A stretch of DNA of 7,464 nucleotides from Elusimicrobia bacterium RIFCSPLOWO2_12_FULL_59_9 (GCA_001800185.1 MGUX01000080.1:1-7464); one strand, 5' to 3'. Numbered from the stretch's first letter, positions 1-5,966 are shown. Notes: a model not told the origin generated them from the letters alone. Program-made: numbers and translations.

Positions 1-16
1 ATCCCGCCTCCACGTC

Positions 17-61
17 TGGCTCACTTTTCGTTAGCGCAAGTGGGTCAATTTTCATTAGTGC
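17..61. repeat. Imperfect tandem direct repeat, probable IS21-like element end
   Basis: Two 21-base copies lie at 17-37 and 41-61, with a 24-base period and 17 of 21 positions identical. Each has a TGG, TCA, TTTTC, TTAG, GC pattern. IS21-family elements are known to carry several related transposase-binding repeats inside their ends, and GTCAATTTTC-type motifs are typical of them in my recollection. The reading as an IS21-like end is inference: no istA or istB reading frame is inside the window, so the element would lie to the left or be a decayed remnant. The exact tip and any target-site duplication cannot be seen. Confidence 0.45.
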
Positions 62-131
62 TCAAGTCGTCTAAACCGATGCGGCCATGACACCCATTTG
101 TATCCCTTAGTCTTAAGAGGGGGGCGATTGT

Positions 132-137
132 TATACT
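132..137 (+). promoter_or_regulatory. Candidate -10 element for the secreted-protein operon
   Basis: TATACT matches the sigma70 -10 consensus at 5 of 6 positions and lies 25 bases before the ATG at 163. This would give a 5' leader of about 20 bases. No good -35 hexamer is found 16-18 bases upstream, so the call rests on the -10 alone. A small hairpin just upstream (stem CTTA 106-109 with TAAG 114-117) has no T-tract and is not a clear terminator. Confidence 0.3.
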
Positions 138-162
138 TGGACTCTTTGCTGATAGAAGATAA

Positions 163-999
163 ATGAGAGCCACGATAGCAGCATGGATATCGGTATTGGT
201 GATCGTCAGGCAAGGGCTATGTTTGGATTTGGCGCCAGAAACCTTCATCAAATATGCGAACGGGCTCGCTGAACGGGAAGAATATAGAGCGGCCGCGGAG
301 GAGTATTACCGAACCCTGTCATATTTCCCATCTTCACGGGATGACAGCGACATGGTTGAGGGGATGCTCAAGCTGGCGGAAAAATCAGAAGATTATCACT
401 TCACAGTGCGCCTTGCCCAGCAGTTGGAAAATTCAAATTACTCAAATGTGGACAAGTGCCTCGCCCGGTACTATCGTGGCCGGTCCTTGTACTGGATGGG
501 ACGACATGGCGGCGCTCTGATGGTTTTGGACCTTCCTAATGGCTGTCCCCCTGAGGTCTCAGCTAAGGGGCAGTATTATGTTGGTTTGACTTATTTAAGA
601 ATGCGGGCATGGGATGATGCTGGGAGGGTTTTTGAAAAGCTCGATGCGGGTTTCCCCTTCCCGGACTACAAAGCAAGGGCGTTAGAGACCGCGCATGATG
701 GGCCGAAGTTGCGGTTCCGTTCTCCAGGAATCGCTGGGATGGTGTCCTTTGTTTTGCCAGGAGGAGGCTATTTTTACGCCGGCAGCCCAAAATCTGGTTT
801 GGCGGCTTTGCTTACCGTCGGCATGCTTTCTTGGGGAGCCATTTCCTCATTTCGAAGTAACAACAATGGTCCTGGCGTAGTATTCTCCATCTTGGGGATT
901 GGCTGGCATTTTGGCGGGGTGTACGGGTCTGCCCAAGCTGCAAGACGCTATAATGAATACCTAGCTGACAAACTTATCGGGGGGGTAGAGATACCATGA
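163..999 (+). CDS. Exported TPR-like protein with C-terminal membrane segments, function unknown
   Basis: This 278-residue protein is not one I can name. Residues 1-21 form a hydrophobic N-terminus consistent with a Sec signal or membrane anchor. Helical repeats resembling TPRs follow at about 27-56 (an A-x-G-L, E-Y-R-A-A, Y, L, P pattern), 98-127 and 135-164. From about 187 the sequence becomes hydrophobic and glycine-rich, with PGGGYFYAG at 199-207. That resembles the P-G-x-G-x-x-Y-x-G motif of DUF5683/TM2-like membrane domains, and two membrane segments are likely (about 210-228 and 237-256). TPRs usually mediate protein contacts, so a scaffold at the inner membrane facing the periplasm is plausible, but this is inference. 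The ATG at 163 has a weak AGAAG 4 bases upstream. The stop overlaps an ATG of the next frame (ATGA, 996-999). The gene is visibly less GC-rich than leuS downstream and is probably co-transcribed with the next two genes. Confidence 0.75.
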   Translation: MRATIAAWISVLVIVRQGLCLDLAPETFIKYANGLAEREEYRAAAEEYYRTLSYFPSSRDDSDMVEGMLKLAEKSEDYHFTVRLAQQLENSNYSNVDKCLARYYRGRSLYWMGRHGGALMVLDLPNGCPPEVSAKGQYYVGLTYLRMRAWDDAGRVFEKLDAGFPFPDYKARALETAHDGPKLRFRSPGIAGMVSFVLPGGGYFYAGSPKSGLAALLTVGMLSWGAISSFRSNNNGPGVVFSILGIGWHFGGVYGSAQAARRYNEYLADKLIGGVEIP

Positions 1000-1001
1000 C
1001 G

Positions 1002-1007
1002 AGGAGG
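1002..1007 (+). promoter_or_regulatory. Strong Shine-Dalgarno deciding the start at 1014
   Basis: AGGAGG lies 6 bases before the ATG at 1014, a near-ideal spacing. It favours 1014 over the in-frame ATG at 996, which overlaps the preceding stop codon and has only a weak purine run upstream. It is the only textbook Shine-Dalgarno sequence in the window. Confidence 0.8.
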
Positions 1008-1013
1008 CAGACT

Positions 1014-1532
1014 ATGAGATCGACGTTCCCAATGATGAAGCAGGCGAGCCTATTGTTGGCTGGGTTGATGTTGGCCCACCCCATCGGCTTGTTTGCTGCT
1101 GAAACCATGAAAGTCCCGACGGGCACTCCCATAACCCTTAGTTTAATGGAAACCGTGTCTTCCAAAACAGCGGAGGTCGGACAGCGGGTGAGGTTTACGG
1201 TGGATTCCGATGTGCTGGTAGGTGGCAAGATACTGATAAAAAAGGGAGCCTCAGCGTGGGGAGAGGTCACGGCGGCAAGTGCGGCTGGGATGGCAGGAAT
1301 TGCGGGAGCCCTTACCATCTCATTGCAGATCGTTGAAGCTATTGATGGCACTATGATCCCAATAAGTTCGACGAAGGGAGCGAAGGGGGAAAGTAAATTG
1401 GCGCAGAGTGTGGCGATCACTGCTCTCTGCTGTATATTCGCAATCTTTATGAAAGGTGAAGATGTGACATTCCAAACAGGCTCCATCTATTCAGCGTATG
1501 TCCTTGCTCCTGTTGAAATTAAGATTGATTAA
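1014..1532 (+). CDS. Secreted beta-rich protein, function unknown
   Basis: The start at 1014 gives 172 residues; the alternative ATG at 996 would add six (MTRRQT). Residues 1-28 are a good Sec signal peptide (hydrophobic core 11-21, likely cleavage near LFA-AE). The mature part opens with VPTGTPITLSLMETVSSKTA (34-53), then GQRVRF and GGKILIKKGASAWGEVT (70-86), alternating strands and tight glycine turns. The pattern of a PxGT start followed by a (P/K)KG-x-x-x-G-x-V strand recalls the beta-clip-like fold of VirB10/TrbI C-termini and a family of small secreted proteins I have seen only as hypotheticals. The likeness is by eye. A hydrophobic stretch at 130-146 could be a buried strand or a membrane segment. 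The gene sits between two other exported products, so an envelope role is likely; no enzymatic motif is visible. Confidence 0.75.
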   Translation: MRSTFPMMKQASLLLAGLMLAHPIGLFAAETMKVPTGTPITLSLMETVSSKTAEVGQRVRFTVDSDVLVGGKILIKKGASAWGEVTAASAAGMAGIAGALTISLQIVEAIDGTMIPISSTKGAKGESKLAQSVAITALCCIFAIFMKGEDVTFQTGSIYSAYVLAPVEIKID

Positions 1533-1698
1533 ACGGAATCTTGTCGCTTTTCTACTTTTTGGATTGGGTCTCTCCACCGGGTTGACTGGGTGCGCTGCAT
1601 TGAGGGTGATAAGAGATGGAATCAAAGAAATGAACAAAGCTGCTGGGGATTCGACGGCAGACTTGGAGAGAGATTTAGAAAAAGCAGTAAGGCAATAG
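1498..1698 (+). CDS. Small predicted lipoprotein
   Basis: This frame encodes 66 residues if it starts at the ATG at 1498. A lysine/arginine-rich start (KLRLIKR) is followed by a hydrophobic core and a lipobox LTGC with the acylated cysteine at residue 32 (codon 1591-1593). The mature peptide is only about 35 residues and is mostly charged amphipathic helix (DGIKEMNKAAG, DLERDLEKAVRQ). This resembles small entericidin-like or surface-anchored lipoproteins, with no specific homology claimed. The ATG start overlaps the preceding gene by 35 bases and lacks a Shine-Dalgarno sequence. A TTG at 1525 would place the cysteine at residue 23, give a more typical signal length and reduce the overlap to 8 bases. 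The lipobox argues that this is a real gene rather than a shadow. It is the last member of the three-gene secreted-protein cluster, and no clear terminator follows. Confidence 0.6.
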   Translation: MSLLLLKLRLIKRNLVAFLLFGLGLSTGLTGCAALRVIRDGIKEMNKAAGDSTADLERDLEKAVRQ

Positions 1699-1848
1699 CC
1701 TCATTCCAATCAGAGTCAACCCGTGCCTGACTTGACAAAATTGACAAACGGGGAAAGTTAGTAAGTTAGGCAGCCGGCTATTGGAAGGTGACCTGCCGGT
1801 CATATGTCTCTCGCTAAAAAACCGAACTTTTCCCCATTCCAGCCAATT
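1699..1848. other. Intergenic stretch without a recognised gene
   Basis: I see no credible gene here on either strand. The stretch holds a doubled TTGACAAA (1732-1739 and 1741-1748), which resembles two -35 boxes but has no matching -10. It also holds the perfect palindrome AGCCGGCT (1772-1779) and a weak CCGGC/GCCGG inverted pair (1774-1778 with 1795-1799). No hairpin followed by a T-run is present, so the end of the upstream operon is undefined. Confidence 0.5.
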
Positions 1849-1857
1849 TGCTAAAAT
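1849..1857 (+). promoter_or_regulatory. Candidate extended -10 promoter
   Basis: TGCTAAAAT fits the extended -10 form TGnTATAAT with one mismatch in the hexamer (TAAAAT). The -35 region is poor, as is common for extended -10 promoters. Transcription would begin near 1864 and run through the GC-rich palindrome towards the tRNA-Tyr. Confidence 0.4.
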
Positions 1858-1900
1858 CATATCACAAGGATGTGCTCGCGGCGCTTTAATCGTCCTTGGT

Positions 1901-1930
1901 TTGACAAGTTTTTGTGTTCCATGATTCTAT
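1901..1930 (+). promoter_or_regulatory. Candidate sigma70 promoter of the tRNA-Tyr leader
   Basis: A perfect -35 TTGACA (1901-1906) is followed after 18 bases by TTCTAT (1925-1930). TG stands one base upstream (1922-1923), giving an extended -10. The hexamer itself is imperfect. The predicted start is about 1936-1938, at the left edge of the GC-rich palindrome, so the transcript would carry a structured leader of about 170 bases before the tRNA. Confidence 0.5.
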
Positions 1931-2071
1931 AGGGGGGTGACGGCGGGTTTTGCCCGTAAGCCCCCTTAGCGGAAGGGAGGCTCCGCCGACTTCCCGGCGG
2001 TGGAGGGGAACCACGGGAGGGTTCCCCACGGGGCCAGGGGGCTCTAGGGTAAACCCGGCGGCAGGCCCCCC
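1931..2071. repeat. GC-rich nested inverted-repeat element or structured RNA
   Basis: This is an abrupt GC-rich island in an otherwise AT-richer gap. The left arm (1931-1966) is GGGGGG, spacer, CGGG, TTTTG, CCCG, TAAG, CCCCC. The right arm (2036-2071), read on the minus strand, has the same plan: GGGGGG, spacer, CGGG, TTTA, CCC, TAGAG, CCCCC. Each arm can fold alone and the two arms can also pair with each other. Between them lie two perfect hairpins: CCGCCG/CGGCGG (1983-1988 with 1995-2000, 6-base loop) and GGGGAACC/GGTTCCCC (2005-2012 with 2020-2027, 7-base loop). CCTTAG (1964-1969) is also complementary to CTAAGG (2075-2080) just outside. No rRNA, RNase P, SRP, tmRNA or riboswitch signature was recognised. 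The structure fits a MITE/REP-like palindromic element or a novel structured RNA; the sequence alone does not decide. Confidence 0.55.
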
Positions 2072-2107
2072 GAACTAAGGATCGTTGGTTGAAGGAAATT
2101 GTGTTGT

Positions 2108-2191
2108 GGTTGGGTGGCAGAGCGGTCAAATGCACTGGTCTGTAAAACCAGCGGGCCATGCCCTACATAGGTTCGAATCCTATCCCAACCA
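2108..2191 (+). tRNA. tRNA-Tyr (anticodon GTA)
   Basis: A full class II cloverleaf can be drawn. The acceptor stem is GGTTGGG (2108-2114) with CCCAACC (2184-2190), followed by discriminator A2191. The D stem is GCA/TGC (2117-2119 with 2131-2133), the usual three pairs in this class. The anticodon stem is CTGGT/ACCAG (2135-2139 with 2147-2151) around the loop CTGTAAA, with anticodon GTA at 2142-2144. The long variable arm is GGGC/GCCC (2153-2156 with 2160-2163). The T arm is ATAGG/CCTAT (2167-2171 with 2179-2183) with loop TTCGAAT. The CCA end is not encoded (the next bases are AAG), so a CCA-adding enzyme is needed. It probably depends on the promoters at 1849 and/or 1901 and ends at the adjoining terminator. 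Confidence 0.97.
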
Positions 2192-2197
2192 AAGCTT

Positions 2198-2225
2198 TCG
2201 GGGCCCTTCGGGGCCCTGATTTTTT
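2198..2225 (+). terminator. Rho-independent terminator of tRNA-Tyr
   Basis: The stem pairs 2198-2206 with 2211-2219 around a TTCG tetraloop. Its core is a perfect GGGCCC/GGGCCC, extended by one G-U and two further pairs. A run of six T follows (2220-2225). It begins 6 bases after the tRNA and separates the tRNA transcript from the protein-coding operon downstream. Confidence 0.92.
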
Positions 2226-2243
2226 GCGGCCCAGGCAAGCGCG

Positions 2244-2272
2244 TTCATTGCGCCGGTCAAAAAACATATAAT
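2244..2272 (+). promoter_or_regulatory. Promoter of the DUF4149-leuS operon, probably leaderless
   Basis: A perfect -10 TATAAT (2267-2272) is preceded after 17 bases by a weak -35 TTCATT (2244-2249). The -10 ends 6 bases before the ATG at 2279, so transcription should start at or within a base or two of the start codon. No Shine-Dalgarno can therefore be present in the message. Confidence 0.65.
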
Positions 2273-2278
2273 TCCCAT

Positions 2279-2731
2279 ATGTACCTGGCCGAGCTTTTAT
2301 TCCTGCTCTCGCTCGCCGTATGGGTGGGTTCCATCGTGTTTTTCACCTTCGTCGTCTCTCCCGCGGTGATGAGCTCGATATCCAAAGAGCAGGCGGCCAA
2401 GGTGATCAACGCCATTTACGCCCCGTACTACCGGTTGGGATATCTGTGCGGCGCCGCGGCCTCTCTGGCGCTTCTCATCCGCCGCCTTTCCGGAGGCCGA
2501 ATGTGGCCGACGGCGTGGTTCATGATTTTGGTCCTGATGGTGCTCATGGCCGTATTTTTGGATGTCGTCATCGGCGACAGGGCCCGCATGGCCGAGGAGG
2601 CTCTGCAGGAGGACCCCAAGCAGAAAGAAAACTTCTACCGGCTTCACCGGATTTCGCTGGGGATGAATTTGCTGATGCTGGGCGCCGGATTTTTGCTGAT
2701 GTGGCTGACGGCTTCGCGGCTGGACTTCTAA
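2279..2731 (+). CDS. DUF4149-type integral membrane protein
   Basis: This 150-residue protein has four hydrophobic segments: about 2-29, 51-69, 79-99 and 124-144. The first, with its L-x-VWVGSIVFFTFVVSPA pattern, is characteristic of the DUF4149 (TMEM205-like) family. A charged loop at 100-122 (GDRARMAEEALQEDPKQKEN) is followed by a helix starting FYRLHRISLGMN, also typical. Length and topology fit a complete protein. The molecular function of the family is not established. The ATG at 2279 is the natural start because the first membrane helix begins there. It has no Shine-Dalgarno, in line with the -10 box ending 6 bases upstream. leuS starts 13 bases after the stop, so this gene is probably first in the leuS-lptE-holA operon. 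Confidence 0.85.
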   Translation: MYLAELLFLLSLAVWVGSIVFFTFVVSPAVMSSISKEQAAKVINAIYAPYYRLGYLCGAAASLALLIRRLSGGRMWPTAWFMILVLMVLMAVFLDVVIGDRARMAEEALQEDPKQKENFYRLHRISLGMNLLMLGAGFLLMWLTASRLDF

Positions 2732-2744
2732 GCGGGACTTTTAA

Positions 2745-5330
2745 ATGGAAACGAGCATGACCGATTCCGGACAAGGCGAAAAGGAAGGGGGGCCTCAGGA
2801 GAGACCCGGCGCCATCCCTTTTGCCGCCATCGAAGCCAAGTGGCAGGAGCGTTGGGAGCAGGACGGACTCTTCCGCGCCCCTGACAAGCCCAGAAGCGGC
2901 AAAAAGTTCTATTGCCTGGACATGTTCCCGTATCCGTCCGCCGACGGGCTTCATGTCGGCCATCCGGAAGGCTACACCGCGACCGACATCCTATGCCGCT
3001 TCAAGCGCATGCAGGGGCTCGACGTGCTGCATCCGATGGGTTGGGACGCTTTCGGGCTCCCGGCGGAAAATTTCGCGCTGCAAACGGGCGTTCACCCCAA
3101 GGCCGTCACGCGCAAAAACATAGCCAATTTCCGTCGGCAAATCCGGTCCCTGGGCTTCGGCTACGATTGGGAGCGGGAAGTGGACACCACCGACCCGGGC
3201 TATTACCGCTGGACCCAGTGGATTTTCCTGCAGCTTTTCAAAAAGGGGCTGGCCTACGAGAGCACGGTGCCCATCAACTGGTGCCCATCCTGCCGGACGG
3301 GGTTGGCCAATGAGGAGGTTTTCGCCGGCAAATGCGAGCGCTGCGGCGCGGCCGTGGAAAGGCGCAGCATGCGGCAGTGGCTGCTGCGCATCACCGCCTA
3401 CGCGGAAAGGCTGCTCAAGGATTTAGACGGGCTGGATTGGCCCGAGTCGACCCTGACGATGCAGAAAAACTGGATCGGCCGCTCCGAGGGGGCCGAGGTG
3501 GATTTCGTCATTTCCGCCCCGGGACTGGGCGCGGACGGGAAAGCGCTCAAGGTCTTCACCACCCGGCCCGACACCCTCTACGGAGCCACCTACATGGTGG
3601 CGGCTCCCGAGCATCCGTTAGTCGCCGAATTGGCCGCTCCGGCGCGAAAAAAGGCGGTCGAAGAGTACGTTCAGGCCGCCGCGCGGAAATCCGATTTGGA
3701 GAGGACGGAACTTCAAAAGGAGAAAACCGGCGTCGACACGGGCTCCCACGCCGTCAATCCCTTAAACGGCGAAAAAATTCCGATTTGGATCGCCGATTAC
3801 GTTTTGTCCAGCTATGGAACGGGCGCCATTATGGCGGTCCCGGCCCACGACGACCGCGACTACGAGTTCGCCAAGAAATTCGGCCTTCCCATCAACCAGG
3901 TCGTCCGGCCTCCGGAGGGAGTCAGCCCCCCGGACGGCGCTTTCACGCAGGATGGATTCTCGGTCAATTCCCCGCTCATCGAAGGCCTGCCCACGCCCCA
4001 GGCCAAAGCGCGCATCACGCGTCATTTGGAGGAAAAAAAGCTGGGCCGGGCGGCGGTCGGCTACCGCCTGCGCGACTGGGTGTTTTCCAGGCAGCGCTAC
4101 TGGGGCGAGCCGATCCCGATCGTGCACTGCCCCGGTTGCGGCCACGTGCCCGTCCCCGAAAAAGATCTTCCGGTCTTATTGCCGGAGGTCGCCAATTACC
4201 AGCCGACCGGAACCGGGGAATCGCCTCTGGCGGCGATCCAAGAATGGGTGGAGACCGCCTGCCCGCGCTGCGGCGGCGCCGGGCGGCGCGAAACCAACAC
4301 CATGCCCCAGTGGGCCGGCTCGTGCTGGTACTATTTAAGATTCATCGACGCGCGCAACGACGCGGCCGCCTGGTCCGCGGAGAAAGAGAGGGCGTGGATG
4401 CCAGTTGACGCTTATGTGGGCGGGGCTGAGCACGCCGTTTTGCACCTGCTCTACGCGCGCTTCTGGCATAAAGTGCTCTACGATCTGGGCCAGGTTTCCA
4501 CCCCGGAGCCGTTTCAGAAGCTGCGGCATCAGGGGATGATTTTGTCCTATTCTTACCGCGACGGGCGCGGCAGCTACCATTCCCATGAGGAAATAGCGTT
4601 AGATGACGGCGGCCGCGCCGCGCTCGCCGGATCGGGGGAAGCGCTGGAAGTCCAAGTGGAGAAGATGTCCAAATCCAAAAAGAACGTCGTCAATCCCGAC
4701 GGCGTACTGAAGCGCTACGGAGCGGACGTGTTCCGGCTTTATGAAATGTTCTTGGGCCCCTTCGAGCAATCCAAGCCGTGGGATATGAAGGGCATCGAAG
4801 GGATGTCGCGTTTCCTGCGCCGCGCTTGGACGCTGCTGGCGGAAGGCGCGCCTATTAACGGAGGCGACGGGCTCGTTTCGCTGCGGCATGAGACCATCAA
4901 AAAGGTCACGGCCGACTTCGAGAATATGCGCTTTAACACCGCCATTTCCGCTCTCATGATTTATTTAAACGAGATGACGCGGACCGTGCCTGCCGCCGCG
5001 GTGGACGCGCGGACGTTTTTGACGCTTCTGCATCCGGCCGCCCCGCACATCACCGAAGAATTGTGGGAGCGCACCGGCGGCGAGGATTTGTTGGGCCGGG
5101 TCCCCTGGCCCGTCTACGATCCGAAGCTGCTGGTCAAAGATACGGTGGAGATCGCCGTCCAAGTCAACGGCCGGCTGCGGGACCGCTTGACGGTCGCCGC
5201 GCAGGCCGGCCAAAGCGAAGTGGAGCAACAAGCCCTGGAGCTGCCGAAAGTGCGAAAGGACATCGGCGCCCGGCGGGTCGTTAAAAATATTTTCGTTCCA
5301 CAAAAATTGATCAATATCGTGGTGCGCTAA
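2745..5330 (+). CDS. leuS: Leucyl-tRNA synthetase
   Basis: The product charges tRNA-Leu with leucine in the cytoplasm (class Ia synthetase) and is 861 residues, normal for bacterial LeuRS. The HIGH motif is HVGH (70-73) and the KMSKS motif is intact (640-644). A zinc-finger-like module, C180-x2-C183 with C197-x2-C200, matches the ZN1 region, and a second pair of CxxC sites is at 462-465 and 506-509. The CP1 editing domain spans about 250-430, with TTRPDT (272-277, whose last Thr corresponds to the specificity Thr of E. coli) and AVPAHDDRDYEF (364-375), containing the conserved editing Asp at 372. An insertion of about 35 residues (603-637) precedes KMSKS, as in LeuRS forms with a leucine-specific domain. 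The anticodon-binding and C-terminal domains are complete. No clear Shine-Dalgarno is present; a second in-frame ATG at 2757 is an alternative start. Only one base separates it from lptE. Confidence 0.98.
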   Translation: METSMTDSGQGEKEGGPQERPGAIPFAAIEAKWQERWEQDGLFRAPDKPRSGKKFYCLDMFPYPSADGLHVGHPEGYTATDILCRFKRMQGLDVLHPMGWDAFGLPAENFALQTGVHPKAVTRKNIANFRRQIRSLGFGYDWEREVDTTDPGYYRWTQWIFLQLFKKGLAYESTVPINWCPSCRTGLANEEVFAGKCERCGAAVERRSMRQWLLRITAYAERLLKDLDGLDWPESTLTMQKNWIGRSEGAEVDFVISAPGLGADGKALKVFTTRPDTLYGATYMVAAPEHPLVAELAAPARKKAVEEYVQAAARKSDLERTELQKEKTGVDTGSHAVNPLNGEKIPIWIADYVLSSYGTGAIMAVPAHDDRDYEFAKKFGLPINQVVRPPEGVSPPDGAFTQDGFSVNSPLIEGLPTPQAKARITRHLEEKKLGRAAVGYRLRDWVFSRQRYWGEPIPIVHCPGCGHVPVPEKDLPVLLPEVANYQPTGTGESPLAAIQEWVETACPRCGGAGRRETNTMPQWAGSCWYYLRFIDARNDAAAWSAEKERAWMPVDAYVGGAEHAVLHLLYARFWHKVLYDLGQVSTPEPFQKLRHQGMILSYSYRDGRGSYHSHEEIALDDGGRAALAGSGEALEVQVEKMSKSKKNVVNPDGVLKRYGADVFRLYEMFLGPFEQSKPWDMKGIEGMSRFLRRAWTLLAEGAPINGGDGLVSLRHETIKKVTADFENMRFNTAISALMIYLNEMTRTVPAAAVDARTFLTLLHPAAPHITEELWERTGGEDLLGRVPWPVYDPKLLVKDTVEIAVQVNGRLRDRLTVAAQAGQSEVEQQALELPKVRKDIGARRVVKNIFVPQKLINIVVR

Positions 5331-5331
5331 A

Positions 5332-5943
5332 ATGAACGGGAAAAATATTAAAACCGCCGCCCTCGCCGTCTTATGCGGAGCTTTGGGTTGTTCGCCCGCC
5401 GCCGACATGCAATACCGGCCCTCGGCGCAGATACTGCCGCAGAACATTAGGAGCATCGCCATAAGGCCTTTTGCCAATAAAACCCAGCAATTCGGCCTGG
5501 AGGATAAGTTCACCTTGCGGGTGATCGACGAGTTTTTAAGGCGGGGAGTCTATCCCATCGTTCCGGAGAGGGAGGCCGACGGGGTCATCGTGGGGGAGAT
5601 GTCCAGGTACATTCTTCTGCCCGTGCAGTACGACGCCAATCTGGTGCCCACGGCGTATAAGCTGATCGTCATCATCAACTTCAGGTTTTTGGACGCCAAG
5701 AAAAATATCTATCTTTGGGAGGAAAACAACTTGGAAGGCATCCAAACCTACGCCGCGTCCACTTTGCCCGGGGGCATGAAGGAAGAGGAGGCTCGGGAGG
5801 CCATTTGGGACGTCATGGCCCGCGATATCGCGACGCGCACGTATGAAGGCTTCGGCTCGGTGTCAGGGGCCTCCCAAAGAAAAATTTTGGCGACCGATGT
5901 GGCCCCCTCCACCGCGCCCGCGAAATCCCCCGCCGCCAGGTAG
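5332..5943 (+). CDS. lptE: LPS-assembly lipoprotein LptE-like
   Basis: LptE is the outer-membrane lipoprotein that plugs the LptD barrel and helps deliver LPS to the cell surface. This 203-residue protein has a short basic start, a hydrophobic core (8-18) and a lipobox-like ALGC with cysteine 20, where Leu at -2 is slightly unusual. The mature part shows the LptE-type pattern: an initial beta strand (IRSIAIRPFANKTQQFGLE, 39-57), a helix (DKFTLRVIDEFLRRG), and further strands through VGEMSRYILLPVQYD and YKLIVIINFRFLD. A helix with EEEAREAIWDVMARDIATRT (151-170) is followed by a Pro/Ala/Ser-rich tail (about 187-203). The position between leuS and holA is the same as lptE in E. coli, which supports the name although sequence conservation in this family is low. 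The start lies one base after the leuS stop, so translational coupling is likely. Confidence 0.82.
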   Translation: MNGKNIKTAALAVLCGALGCSPAADMQYRPSAQILPQNIRSIAIRPFANKTQQFGLEDKFTLRVIDEFLRRGVYPIVPEREADGVIVGEMSRYILLPVQYDANLVPTAYKLIVIINFRFLDAKKNIYLWEENNLEGIQTYAASTLPGGMKEEEAREAIWDVMARDIATRTYEGFGSVSGASQRKILATDVAPSTAPAKSPAAR

Positions 5944-5966
5944 GGCGGAATCCGGTCCATATAAAA

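Noticed and set aside
1732..1748. CRISPR or operator array suggested by the doubled TTGACAAA
   Set aside because: There are only two 8-base copies with a one-base gap and no further units.
1870..1932. 20-codon ORF between the two candidate promoters, resembling a leader peptide ahead of a hairpin
   Set aside because: The AAGG upstream touches the start codon, no regulatory codon run is present, and the next gene is a tRNA, so peptide-based attenuation makes little sense.
1931..2080. RNase P RNA, SRP RNA, tmRNA, 6S RNA or a riboswitch in the GC-rich island
   Set aside because: The conserved signatures I know (for example GAGGAAAGTCC of RNase P or GGTCCGGAAGGAAGC-like SRP loops) are absent; 6S RNA cannot be excluded by motif but the arm symmetry does not suggest it.
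1857..2159. Minus-strand 100-residue ORF over the GC-rich palindrome
   Set aside because: It is Pro/Arg/Ser-rich low complexity imposed by the palindrome, has no domain pattern and overlaps the tRNA.
2108..2191. tRNA-Tyr as an integration site for the left accessory block
   Set aside because: Tyrosine-recombinase elements usually insert at the tRNA 3' end, but here the accessory genes lie on the 5' side, and I saw no repeat of the tRNA 3' end elsewhere in the window.
2044..2238. Minus-strand ORF with a GWDRIRTYVGHGP-like sequence across the tRNA
   Set aside because: It is the antisense translation of tRNA-Tyr, a well-known kind of spurious protein prediction.
2320..2760. Long alternative-frame ORFs over the DUF4149 gene and over leuS (such as 3332-4408)
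   Set aside because: They are shadow frames of GC-rich genes, with Arg/Gly/Ala-rich composition and no recognisable family.
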